DNA from: Rhizobium rosettiformans
Lineage (GTDB): Bacteria; Pseudomonadota; Alphaproteobacteria; Rhizobiales; Rhizobiaceae
Direction of reading: 5' to 3'
DNA length: 64,000 nt
Assembly: GCF_016806065.1 (NCBI RefSeq)
Contig: NZ_CP032405.1
Coordinates: forward strand, 3,562,001 to 3,626,000
In this document: positions 28,451 to 36,054 of the stretch, one piece after another
How the letters are laid out: each line of letters begins with the position of its first letter
Numbering within the stretch: the first letter of the stretch is position 1
Notes under the pieces: model-generated
Told to the model about the DNA's origin: nothing
Databases searched by the model: none
The model's input: only the letters and a program-made list of their open reading frames with translations
Program-made: the position numbers and the translations under genes

Positions 28451-30016
28451 TCAGGTGAAGGCGTCAGGCATCGAGTTCTTGCGGCTGGCGATAAAGGCTA
28501 GCAGCGCCTCGTCGATCGAAGGATCGAGTGCCGGGGCTTCATAAGCGTCCAGCCACGAGCGGCAGAGCGCATTGGCACGATCCTCGATCCGCTTGCGACC
28601 TTCGATTTCCCACTGCTCGAAGGAGTTGTTGTCGGCGAGTGCCGAGCGATAGAAAGCCGTCTGGAAATTCGCCTGCGTGTGAGCGCAGCCGAGATAATGG
28701 GCACCCGGACCCACTTCCCGAATAGCATCCATCGCCTGGCCATCTTCAGTCAGATCGACGCCTTGCGCCATCTTCTGCATCATGCCGAGCTGGTCCTGGT
28801 CGATCATGAACTTCTCGTAGCAGGCGGCAAGACCGCCCTCGAGCCAGCCGGCAGCATGCAGGACGAAGTTCGCACCGGCGAGCAGCGTCATGTTGAGCGT
28901 ATTCGCACTCTCGTGGGCTGCCTGCGCATCCGGAACCTTAGACGCACAGAGCGAGCCGCCGGTACGGAAGGGCAGACCCATGCGTCGCGCGAGCTGTGCG
29001 GCCCCATAGGACACCAGCGCCGGCTCCGGCGTACCGAAGGTCGGCGCACCCGACTGCATCGAGATCGAAGCGGCGAATGTGCCGAAAAGAACCGGCGCAC
29101 CCGGACGGATGAGCTGGGTGAACGAGGCACCCGCCAGCACTTCCGCCAGGATCTGCGTGAGCGTACCCGCAACCGTGACCGGGCTCATGGCACCGGAGAG
29201 GATGAAGGGCGAGATGACCGAAGCCTGACCGTGACGGGCATAGACCTTGGCCGCGCCGAGCATCGTCTCGTCGAAGACCATCGGCGAGTTGGCGTTGATC
29301 AGGTTCAGCATGACGCAGTTGTTTTCGACGAACTCGTCACCGAAGACGAGCTTGGCCATCGCAACCGAATCTTCCGCCCGCTCCGGCGCGGTCACCGAGC
29401 CCATGAAAGGCTTGTCGGAATATTTGATGTGGCTGTAGATCATGTCGAGGTGACGCTTGTTCACCGGAATATCGACCGGTTCGCAGACGGTCCCCCCCGA
29501 CGAATGCATCGATGGCGCCATATAGGCGAGCTTCACGAAATTGCGGAAATCCTCGATCGTCGCATAGCGGCGGTTTCCGTCGAGGTCGCGCACGAAGGGT
29601 GGGCCATAGACCGGTGCGAAGACGGTGGCATTGCCGCCGATCCGCACGCTGCGCTCTGGATTACGCGCATGCCAGGTGAATTCGGAAGGAGCGGACTTTA
29701 GCAGTTCGCGGCAAAGTCCCTTGGGGAAATGCACCCGCTCCCCACGCACGTCGGCGCCGGCCTGTCTCCAGAGCTCCAGCGCTTCGGCGTCTTCACGGAA
29801 TTCGATGCCGATCTCTTCGAGAACCGTATCGGCATTGCGCTCGATCAGCTCGAGGCCTTCTTCGTCCAGCACCTCATAGGTGCGGATCTTGCGGGTGATA
29901 TAGGGCATGGATGGCCCGGCACCGCCGCCGCTGCGCGATGCTCTGCGGGCCGCAGCCCCCCGTCCTTCGCCGCGTTGGCGGCGGCCTGCGCCCGGTTCTG
30001 CCGTGATCTCGTCCAT
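28451..30016 (-). CDS. Trimethylamine methyltransferase (MttB) family protein, non-pyrrolysine
   Basis: A 521-residue MttB-superfamily (COG5598) methyltransferase that moves a methyl group from a quaternary or tertiary amine to a cognate Co(I) corrinoid protein. It has the alpha/beta barrel of the family and no in-frame amber codon, so it lacks the pyrrolysine of true trimethylamine MttB and belongs with the glycine betaine, carnitine or proline betaine MtgB/MtcB/MtpB-type homologues. I chose ATG 30016, which has AGGAAG upstream; the frame is open 26 codons further. The first 40 residues are Arg/Gly/Ala-rich. It is divergent from its corrinoid partner gene. The substrate is not predictable here. 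Confidence 0.93.
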   Translation of the reverse strand: MDEITAEPGAGRRQRGEGRGAAARRASRSGGGAGPSMPYITRKIRTYEVLDEEGLELIERNADTVLEEIGIEFREDAEALELWRQAGADVRGERVHFPKGLCRELLKSAPSEFTWHARNPERSVRIGGNATVFAPVYGPPFVRDLDGNRRYATIEDFRNFVKLAYMAPSMHSSGGTVCEPVDIPVNKRHLDMIYSHIKYSDKPFMGSVTAPERAEDSVAMAKLVFGDEFVENNCVMLNLINANSPMVFDETMLGAAKVYARHGQASVISPFILSGAMSPVTVAGTLTQILAEVLAGASFTQLIRPGAPVLFGTFAASISMQSGAPTFGTPEPALVSYGAAQLARRMGLPFRTGGSLCASKVPDAQAAHESANTLNMTLLAGANFVLHAAGWLEGGLAACYEKFMIDQDQLGMMQKMAQGVDLTEDGQAMDAIREVGPGAHYLGCAHTQANFQTAFYRSALADNNSFEQWEIEGRKRIEDRANALCRSWLDAYEAPALDPSIDEALLAFIASRKNSMPDAFT

Positions 30017-30116
30017 GTCTGCTTCCTCGCTCGAGCGCTCGTCCGCGCTGCTTCTCTCCTCCATTATGCTATTCCAATCCGCATGTGAAACCATCCTTTA
30101 TGCGCCAACCGCTTGC

Positions 30117-30168
30117 GTCTCACAGACATCGCATTTCCATCGGCTGGTCTCACACCGTCGCTTTTCAG
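30117..30168. promoter_or_regulatory. Tandem GTCTCACA direct repeats in the mttB-type/corrinoid divergent promoter
   Basis: GTCTCACA occurs at 30117-30124 and again at 30147-30154, exactly 30 bp apart, and each copy is followed by a similar tail (GACATCGCATTTC and CCGTCGCTTTTC). Same-face direct repeats of this kind suit an AraC-type activator. They lie between the divergent starts at 30016 and 30287. Confidence 0.45.
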
Positions 30169-30286
30169 GGTAGCCACGTCGTAATCGAAAAGAGTTTTTC
30201 ACGAACTTGAGGTTTAACTTTCGATCGGGCAGTCTCATGTCCGGCGCGACCGGAATCGCGTTTGAAAAGAAGCGGGAAGCACCACC

Positions 30287-30988
30287 ATGGCCGAAGACGA
30301 CATCATTCTTTCCGAACTCTCCGATGAAGAGCTCGTGCAGCAGATGCATGACGACCTTTATGACGGCCTCAAGGAAGAGATCGAGGAAGCGACACAGATT
30401 CTTCTCGAGCGCGGCTGGGCGCCCTATGACATCCTCACCCAGGCGCTCGTCGAAGGCATGCGCATCGTCGGCATCGACTTCCGCGACGGCATCCTCTTCG
30501 TGCCGGAAGTGCTGCTGTCCGCCAACGCCATGAAATCAGGCATGACGATCTTGCGCCCACTTCTCGCCGCCACCGGCGCCCCGAAGCAGGGCAAGATGGT
30601 GATCGGCACCGTCAAGGGCGACATCCACGACATCGGCAAGAACCTTGTCGGCATGATGATGGAAGGGGCCGGCTTCGATGTCATCGACCTCGGCATCAAC
30701 AATCCGGTCGAAAACTATCTGGAAGCACTGGAGCGCGAGAAGCCGGACATTCTCGGCATGTCCGCACTTTTGACCACGACCATGCCCTATATGAAGGTCG
30801 TCATCGACACGATGAAGGAAAAGGGCATTCGCGACGATTACGTCGTGCTCGTCGGCGGTGCGCCGCTCAACGAGGAGTTCGGCAAGGCCGTCGGTGCCGA
30901 TGCCTATTGCCGCGATGCGGCGGTGGCCGTCGAAACGGCAAAGGAATTCATCAGCCGCAAGCACAACAGCATGGGCGCCCGCGCCTGA
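30287..30988 (+). CDS. Corrinoid (cobalamin-binding) methyl-carrier protein
   Basis: This 233-residue protein is the methyl carrier of the MttB-type system (MtbC/MttC/MtgC-like). A helical cap domain (about residues 1-90) precedes a Rossmann-like B12 domain. The base-off/His-on motif DxHxxG is at residues 112-117 (GDIHDIGKN), with the companion SALLTTTMPYM and VGGAPLNEEFG loops downstream. The ribosome site is GGGAAG. A hairpin terminator follows 17 bases after the stop. It should accept methyl from the MttB homologue and pass it to the MeTr homologue at 36055. Confidence 0.96.
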   Translation: MAEDDIILSELSDEELVQQMHDDLYDGLKEEIEEATQILLERGWAPYDILTQALVEGMRIVGIDFRDGILFVPEVLLSANAMKSGMTILRPLLAATGAPKQGKMVIGTVKGDIHDIGKNLVGMMMEGAGFDVIDLGINNPVENYLEALEREKPDILGMSALLTTTMPYMKVVIDTMKEKGIRDDYVVLVGGAPLNEEFGKAVGADAYCRDAAVAVETAKEFISRKHNSMGARA

Positions 30989-31004
30989 GATGTCTGAAAG
31001 CAGC

Positions 31005-31029
31005 GAAGCCGGCCCTAAAGGCCGGCTTC
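31005..31029. terminator. Terminator hairpin after the corrinoid protein gene
   Basis: A perfect 10-bp inverted repeat (GAAGCCGGCC, 31005-31014, and GGCCGGCTTC, 31020-31029) with loop CTAAA. No strong T-run follows on the plus strand. The last five codons of the small minus-strand gene that ends at 31015 lie in its right arm. Confidence 0.6.
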
Positions 31030-31149
31030 TATATAGGATGATCCCTGCGGCGCGGTCGCAAGGCTCTGCCAGGCGACATGCCCCCCGGCATACAGGATGG
31101 CCGCCATCATGTAGATGGCACTGGCCTTGGCGATCGTGGTGAGCGTCAT
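31015..31149 (-). CDS. Small single-span membrane protein, 44 residues
   Basis: The short frame starts at an ATG preceded by GGAGAGGGAG, a strong ribosome site. It encodes one hydrophobic segment (AIYMMAAILYAGGHVAW, about residues 11-27) between a short polar N-terminus and a neutral tail. It has no family I recognise. Its stop lies in the loop of the corrinoid gene terminator hairpin. It sits just downstream of the entericidin-like gene on the same strand. Confidence 0.5.
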   Translation of the reverse strand: MTLTTIAKASAIYMMAAILYAGGHVAWQSLATAPQGSSYIEAGL

Positions 31150-31202
31150 GCTCCCTCTCCTGTCGAAATTGCGTCCGGTGCGACGTCCCCGCACCCTTAG
31201 AA

Positions 31203-31364
31203 TTATCGGGCTGCTGCACCCTCGACGCGGCCAGCCGCATCCTGGGTAGCGTTGACCGTATTGGCGGCATCCTGGCCGACACCGCGGATCGTGTTGCCAC
31301 ACGACGAGAGCGCGAAGACGGTAAGAACGAGGGCTGCGCCGGCTGTCAGTTTTTTCGACATCAT
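31203..31364 (-). CDS. Entericidin-like small lipoprotein (first copy)
   Basis: A 53-residue lipoprotein of the entericidin EcnA/B family. It has a basic start, a hydrophobic signal core and lipobox LSSC, with CGNTIRGVGQDA after the lipidated Cys, the family's diagnostic stretch. Entericidins are small envelope lipoproteins linked to stress-induced lysis in enterobacteria; in alphaproteobacteria their role is unclear. The ribosome site is AGAAGG. A second copy lies at 32057 on the other side of the DUF1638 gene. Confidence 0.82.
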   Translation of the reverse strand: MMSKKLTAGAALVLTVFALSSCGNTIRGVGQDAANTVNATQDAAGRVEGAAAR

Positions 31365-31402
31365 GTTGATGTACCTTCTGTCTGGGTGACGAGTGAATTG
31401 CG

Positions 31403-32029
31403 ATGGAACAACGCGGCAAATCAAAAAAGGTTCACGTGATTGCGTGCGGAGCGATCGCGCGTGAAATCCTGGCGGTGAAGGCGCTGAATGGCCTCGATCA
31501 TCTGACGCTGGAATGCCTGCCGGCCATCTGGCATGTGTGGCCTGAACGGATCGCCCCGGCGCTGCGCGAAAAGATCGCGGAAGCCCGGTCAGCCGGCCAT
31601 GACAACATCTTCATCGGCTATGCCGAATGCGGCACTCAAGGGGAGGTCGACAAGATCTGTCGCGAGGAGGGCATCGAGCGCCTGTCTGGCCCTCACTGTT
31701 ATGCCTTCTTTACCGGCACCGAAAAATTCCTCGCCGAATGTGAGACTGAATTCACGGCCTTCTACCTCACGGACCTGATCACCCGGCAGTTCGAAGCCTT
31801 CGTCATCGAACCGTTGAAGCTAGATCGCCACCCCGAACTGCGCGACATGGTTTTCGGCAATTACACGAAGATCGTCTATCTCGCTCAGACGGAAGACGCC
31901 GAACTCCAGGCCAAGGCGAAATGGGCAGCCGACTATCTGAAGCTGGACTACGAATACCGCTTCACCGGCTATGGCGACTTGCAGCCGGAACTGGTTGCGG
32001 CAGCACTGAGCGCCGCACCGGGCGCCTGA
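31403..32029 (+). CDS. DUF1638-family protein of the corrinoid methyltransferase cluster
   Basis: The 208-residue soluble protein belongs to the DUF1638 family, which recurs beside MttB-type methyltransferase and corrinoid genes; its function is not established. It has conserved VHVIACGAIAREI at the N-terminus, a central GYAECGTQGE and PHCYAFFTG, and cysteines that could bind metal. No better start than the ATG at 31403 is available. Given its company it probably supports methyl transfer or cofactor handling, which is inference. Confidence 0.85.
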   Translation: MEQRGKSKKVHVIACGAIAREILAVKALNGLDHLTLECLPAIWHVWPERIAPALREKIAEARSAGHDNIFIGYAECGTQGEVDKICREEGIERLSGPHCYAFFTGTEKFLAECETEFTAFYLTDLITRQFEAFVIEPLKLDRHPELRDMVFGNYTKIVYLAQTEDAELQAKAKWAADYLKLDYEYRFTGYGDLQPELVAAALSAAPGA

Positions 32030-32056
32030 TCATCTCAAATTTGGGCGACCTCTGCG

Positions 32057-32224
32057 TCAGCGCACTGAATTGGCAACGCTGCGCCCCGCATCCTGCGTCG
32101 CGTCGACCGCATTGCCGAGGTCATTGCCAATGCCACGGATCGTGTTGCCGCAGGAGGAAAGGCCAAGCGCCACACTGACCAATATAGCGAAGGCACCCGC
32201 AAATCGAAGAAAAGCGACAGTCAT
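32057..32224 (-). CDS. Entericidin-like small lipoprotein (second copy)
   Basis: A 55-residue lipoprotein with signal core AFAILVSVALG, lipobox LSSC and the same CGNTIRGIGND stretch as the first copy, then NAVDATQDAGRSV. The two copies share CGNTIRG and ATQDA but differ in the signal sequence, so they are diverged paralogues. Both are minus-strand singletons either side of the DUF1638 gene. Confidence 0.82.
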   Translation of the reverse strand: MTVAFLRFAGAFAILVSVALGLSSCGNTIRGIGNDLGNAVDATQDAGRSVANSVR

Positions 32225-32447
32225 CCTGATTCCCCGTCTGATCAAAAACCGTCGGTCTAGGTGGCAAGCGTCTGCGGAGAAATCAAGGCAGCGAATTAAG
32301 ACGATGGGAGGGTAATCGGGCCAGCTTCTCTTCACCCTCCCTTCACCATTCGCGAAAGCGTGAAAGGCAGCGCTCGCAGCTTTAATCCCCCTGTAACATC
32401 CCCGTGCCAACCTCGTGTCAGGTCAACAAAGAACCAAGAGAAAACGA

Positions 32448-33095
32448 ATGACCGACAGGGCGGAAACATGGGTGGCAGGTCTTGCCACCGCGCGTGAACA
32501 CAATGCTCCCGAAAACCTTTCGGATCTTCTGGTCCGGCTGGCCCGCACGACGGACCGCAAGGTGACGATCCGCGACATCGCGATCGCGCTGCAGGACCGC
32601 TCCTTCGGCGCCTTCCTGCTGGTCTTCGCGCTTCCCAATCTGGTGCCGATGCCGCCGGGTGCCACCTTCATCCTCGGGCTACCCTTGATCTTTGTCGCCT
32701 GGCAGATGATGGCCTCTCCGGGCGGGCGTGTGTTCTTTCCACGTGTCGTGAGCGATTACGGCGTCGAGCCGCAGACCTTCGAGGCGATCGTCAGGCGTCT
32801 CGTACCCTGGATGCGCTGGGCCGAAAAGCTGGTCGTCCCACGCTTCTGGCTGTTCGAGAGCCGCTTCGCCGAACGGCTTATCGGCGTGTTCGCACTGATC
32901 CTCGCCATTGTCGTCTTCCTGCCGATCCCGCTCGGCAACTGGCCGCCGGCCTTTGCTCTTGCAGTCCTCGGCTTTGCCCATTCCCAGCGTGACGGTCTCG
33001 GCGTCGTCGCCGGCTGTGCGATTGGCGTGCTCTCGCTCGCGGTTGCCGGCTTTGTCGTCTATACCGCCGTGGCCGTCGTCTCGCTCGTGATCTGA
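32448..33095 (+). CDS. ExoD-family exopolysaccharide synthesis protein
   Basis: The 215-residue membrane protein belongs to the ExoD family, named from a Sinorhizobium gene needed for normal exopolysaccharide and alkaline tolerance. It carries the family stretch DRSFGAFLLVFALPNLVPMPPG and several hydrophobic segments in the C-terminal half. The ATG at 32448 matches the expected N-terminus. Its stop overlaps the ATG of the formyltransferase-like gene (ATGA-type junction), so the two are coupled. Confidence 0.9.
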   Translation: MTDRAETWVAGLATAREHNAPENLSDLLVRLARTTDRKVTIRDIAIALQDRSFGAFLLVFALPNLVPMPPGATFILGLPLIFVAWQMMASPGGRVFFPRVVSDYGVEPQTFEAIVRRLVPWMRWAEKLVVPRFWLFESRFAERLIGVFALILAIVVFLPIPLGNWPPAFALAVLGFAHSQRDGLGVVAGCAIGVLSLAVAGFVVYTAVAVVSLVI

Positions 33096-33880
33096 TGATC
33101 AACGCAACCGAACAACCAGACCGCCGCGTGGTCGTCATGACCGCAGGCGGCCTCAACCCCACCCTCGTCGTCCAGCATCTCGCCAAGGCCGGCATGGATG
33201 TCCATGTTCTCCTCGAAAACCCGGAGGGTAAGGGCGAGATCACCCGCCGTCGGGCAAGAAAGCTCGGCTGGATCGCAGCACTCGGTCAGCTCGGCACGAT
33301 GATCGCTGCCCGCTTTCTTCGCCGCCTTGCGGACCGCCGCGTCTCGGAACTGCTGGCCGAACATGATCTCGACCGCACACTGCCCGACACTGTCCCGATC
33401 CATCCGGTCACCTCGATCAATACCGCGGAGACAGCAGCTCTCGTCGAGCAGTTGAAGCCCGGCGCCATCCTGCTCGTATCAACCCGCCTGATGTCGGCGC
33501 GTCAGCTCGCAGCCATGCCCTGCCCGGTCATCAACTTGCATGCCGGCATCAATCCGAACTATCGCGGCCAGATGGGCGGCTACTGGTCACTGCGTGAAAA
33601 CGACCCGGAAAACTTCGGCGCTACGCTGCATCTCGTTGATGCAGGTACGGATACCGGCGGCACGCTCTACGAGGTCCGCACGACACCAGCGCCCGCAGAC
33701 TTCATCTCCACCTATCCGCTGCTGCTGACTCTTGCTGCTCTGGACATCACCCGCCAATCGATCGACGACGCGCTCAGCGGCCGCCTCGCCCCCATCGAGC
33801 CGCAAGGTCCCTCCGTCCTCCGCTTCCCGCCGACACTCTGGTCGTGGATCTGGTGCGGCGTGACACGCCGGATCTGGTAA
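33095..33880 (+). CDS. Formyltransferase-fold protein
   Basis: At 261 residues it has the formyl_trans_N fold shared by methionyl-tRNA, GAR and ArnA-type formyltransferases. The folate/catalytic loop reads NLHAGINPNYRG with the catalytic His, and the conserved ATLHLVDAGTDTGG carries the catalytic Asp. There is no tRNA-binding C-terminal domain. The formyl acceptor is unknown. As a folate-using enzyme between the ExoD gene and the C1 genes it may belong to either context. Confidence 0.82.
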   Translation: MINATEQPDRRVVVMTAGGLNPTLVVQHLAKAGMDVHVLLENPEGKGEITRRRARKLGWIAALGQLGTMIAARFLRRLADRRVSELLAEHDLDRTLPDTVPIHPVTSINTAETAALVEQLKPGAILLVSTRLMSARQLAAMPCPVINLHAGINPNYRGQMGGYWSLRENDPENFGATLHLVDAGTDTGGTLYEVRTTPAPADFISTYPLLLTLAALDITRQSIDDALSGRLAPIEPQGPSVLRFPPTLWSWIWCGVTRRIW

Positions 33881-33902
33881 AAGCAGCAGGACTCATGGCA
33901 GC

Positions 33903-33928
33903 GTCGTTTTTGGCGACAAGCGACGTCG
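33903..33928. promoter_or_regulatory. GTCG-type palindromes ahead of the VF/MTHFR operon
   Basis: GTCGTTTTTGGCGAC (33903-33917) is an interrupted palindrome with 4-bp arms, followed by the perfect CGACGTCG (33921-33928). It lies about 60-85 bases before the start of the virulence-factor-domain gene and resembles GTCGTAAAACGAC in front of the GlxA-type regulator gene. Confidence 0.35.
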
Positions 33929-33988
33929 TGAAGAGCGCAGTCCGGCGAATGCCCCCCGTGCATTCTGGCACCAAAGGGAGAGAGTGGC

Positions 33989-34291
33989 ATGGCAGACAAG
34001 ATCGTCGTTTACTGGCGGGATATTCCGGCTCAGGTGATCGTCAAGCAGGGTCGCAAATCGGCCAAGCGTGAGCTCTCCCTGCGTTTCACCGAGGCGATCG
34101 ATATGGCGGCGATGCGCACAGGCGCTGCTGAAACCGACGCCTACCTCGCCGACTGGCGCAAGGCTGATCCGGTGCCGGTCGGGGATGATCTCGAGGCCGA
34201 GGCCGAAACGGCAGCCGCCGAAATCGAAGCCGCTTACGACAAGGCCCGCCTCGTGGCGCTTGTCCATGCCGGAGGCCGCGACAATGGGTGA
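33989..34291 (+). CDS. Virulence-factor (VF) domain protein
   Basis: The 100-residue protein carries the small Virulence_fact domain, beginning VVYWRDIPAQVIVKQGR, a form regularly encoded next to methylenetetrahydrofolate reductase-related genes in alphaproteobacteria. The biochemical role is unknown. The second half is acidic and helical (EAEAETAAAEIEAAYDKA). The ribosome site is GGGAGAGAG. Its end overlaps the start of the MetV-like gene by 8 bases, which points to coupled synthesis. Confidence 0.85.
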   Translation: MADKIVVYWRDIPAQVIVKQGRKSAKRELSLRFTEAIDMAAMRTGAAETDAYLADWRKADPVPVGDDLEAEAETAAAEIEAAYDKARLVALVHAGGRDNG

Positions 34292-34883
34292 GCCCGTACT
34301 CGTCGATCCCGGCCCGCCGAAAAAGGGCAACGCCGCGCCAGCGGCCAAGGCGAAGACCGGCGCTTTCACGCCGGCCGGCGTCTCGCCCAACCGCCGCGCC
34401 CGCCGCTCCTATACGATCCGACTCTGGGCTGTGAGGAATTCCCGTTTCCTCGAATGGTTCTACCGCAACTTCGCCAGCGCCTTCCTCTTCCTCCACCCGG
34501 TCTGGAAGAAGCTCGGCTACAACAGGGTCGAAACTCCAGTCACCTTCGTCGAGCGCAATGTGAAGGGCCTGCTCTTCGACTGTCGCATGTGCGGCCAATG
34601 CGTCTTGTCCTCGACCGGCATGTCCTGCCCGATGAACTGTCCCAAGCAGTTGCGCAATGGCCCCTGCGGCGGTGTGCGCGCCAATGGCAATTGCGAGGTC
34701 GAGCCCGACATGCCCTGCGTCTGGGTCCAGGCCTGGAACGGCTCGCGCAACATGGTCGCTGGCGACGCGATCCTGAAAGTGCAGAAGCCGGTCAACCAGT
34801 CGCTGCGCGAGACATCGTCATGGCTGCGCGTGACGGCAGAAGCCGCTGCAGAACGCGAAAAGAACACGGCAAAGGAAGCCTGA
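34284..34883 (+). CDS. MetV-like protein (methylenetetrahydrofolate reductase C-terminal domain)
   Basis: This 199-residue protein has the MTHFR_C Zn/Fe-S domain. The cysteines are dense: C100, C103 and C106 (CRMCGQC), C115 and C119 (SCPMNC), C128 (GPCGG), then NCEV and PCVW. In acetogens the same domain (MetV) partners MetF in methylene-THF reduction. The first 50 residues are basic and proline-rich. It begins inside the VF gene and ends 4 bases before the MetF gene, so a MetF-MetV complex is very likely. Confidence 0.9.
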   Translation: MGEPVLVDPGPPKKGNAAPAAKAKTGAFTPAGVSPNRRARRSYTIRLWAVRNSRFLEWFYRNFASAFLFLHPVWKKLGYNRVETPVTFVERNVKGLLFDCRMCGQCVLSSTGMSCPMNCPKQLRNGPCGGVRANGNCEVEPDMPCVWVQAWNGSRNMVAGDAILKVQKPVNQSLRETSSWLRVTAEAAAEREKNTAKEA

Positions 34884-34887
34884 GAGC

Positions 34888-35985
34888 ATGGCCCATATCG
34901 ATGAAAATCCGCTTGGGGTTCACCTTCCGCTCGACCCCCTGCCCGGCCATTCCTCGCTCGGCCGTCTGGAGCGTGTGCTCCGTCGCGGCGAATTCGCCGT
35001 CACGGCCGAACTCAACCCGCCCGACAGCGCCGATCCGGAAGACGTCTACGAGCGGGCCAAGATCTTCGACGGCTGGGTCGACGGCATCAACGCGGTCGAC
35101 GCATCCGGCGCCAACTGCCACATGTCTTCCGTCGGCATCTGCGCGCTGCTCACCCGCATGGGTTATGCCCCGATCATGCAGATCGCCTGCCGCGACAAGA
35201 ACCGTATTGCCATCCAGGGCGACGTTCTCGGTGCCGCCGCCATGGGTGTCGCCAACATCATGTGCCTGACCGGCGACGGTGTGCAGGCCGGTGACCAGCC
35301 GGGTGCAAAGCCCGTCTTCGACCTCGACTGCATGTCGCTTCTGGAAACCGTCCGCACCATGCGCGACGAATCGAAATTCCTCTCCGGCCGCAAACTGACC
35401 AGCCCGCCCAAGGTCTTCCTCGGTGCCGCCATCAACCCCTTCGCGCCCCCTTACGACTTCCGCCCATATCGCCTCGGCAAGAAGATCGAAGCCGGCGCGC
35501 AATTCGTCCAGAGCCAGTACTGCTTCGACGTGCCGATGTTCCGCGACTACATGGCGAAGGTCCGCGACCTCGGCTTCCACGAGAAATGCTACATCCTCGT
35601 CGGCGTCGGCCCGCTCGCCTCGGCCAAGACGGCCAAGTGGATCCGCTCCAACGTGCCGGGCATCCACATTCCCGATCATGTCATTGCCCGCCTGGAAGGC
35701 GCTGCCGACCAGAAGAAGGAAGGCAAGCAGCTCTGCATCGACATCATCAACGAGGTGAAGGAGATCGAGGGCGTCTCCGGCGTGCATGTCATGGCCTATC
35801 GCCAAGAGGAATATGTCGCCGAAATCGTGCATGAATCCGGCATCCTCAAGGGTCGCCGGCCCTGGAAGCGCGAACATGCCCGCGCCGATGACATCGCTGC
35901 CGAGCGCATGCGTGAAATCGGCGCCGATCCGGTTCAGGACCAGCAGACGCTCGCAGGCCTTGCCGCCAACACCCAGACCCATTGA
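34888..35985 (+). CDS. metF: Methylenetetrahydrofolate reductase
   Basis: The 365-residue flavoprotein belongs to the MTHFR barrel family and interconverts methyl-THF and methylene-THF. Visible features are FAVTAELNPPDSADPE near the N-terminus, and CLTGDGVQAGDQPGAKPVFDLD, a form found in the corrinoid-cluster MTHFRs rather than in standard methionine-synthesis MetF. Residues FVQSQYCFDV follow. In this setting it probably runs oxidatively, feeding amine-derived methyl groups into the C1 pool. It is the third gene of a tight operon. Confidence 0.93.
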   Translation: MAHIDENPLGVHLPLDPLPGHSSLGRLERVLRRGEFAVTAELNPPDSADPEDVYERAKIFDGWVDGINAVDASGANCHMSSVGICALLTRMGYAPIMQIACRDKNRIAIQGDVLGAAAMGVANIMCLTGDGVQAGDQPGAKPVFDLDCMSLLETVRTMRDESKFLSGRKLTSPPKVFLGAAINPFAPPYDFRPYRLGKKIEAGAQFVQSQYCFDVPMFRDYMAKVRDLGFHEKCYILVGVGPLASAKTAKWIRSNVPGIHIPDHVIARLEGAADQKKEGKQLCIDIINEVKEIEGVSGVHVMAYRQEEYVAEIVHESGILKGRRPWKREHARADDIAAERMREIGADPVQDQQTLAGLAANTQTH

Positions 35986-36054
35986 TTTTCCCCGGCTTCT
36001 GCCGGCACATCCCATTCCCGCCGTGCGAGAGCCGGCATCGACCGGAGGACTGAA

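Noticed and set aside
28451..30016. Possible pyrrolysine (amber) codon in the MttB-family gene
   Set aside because: The frame is open throughout with no TAG inside, and no Pyl synthesis genes are in view.
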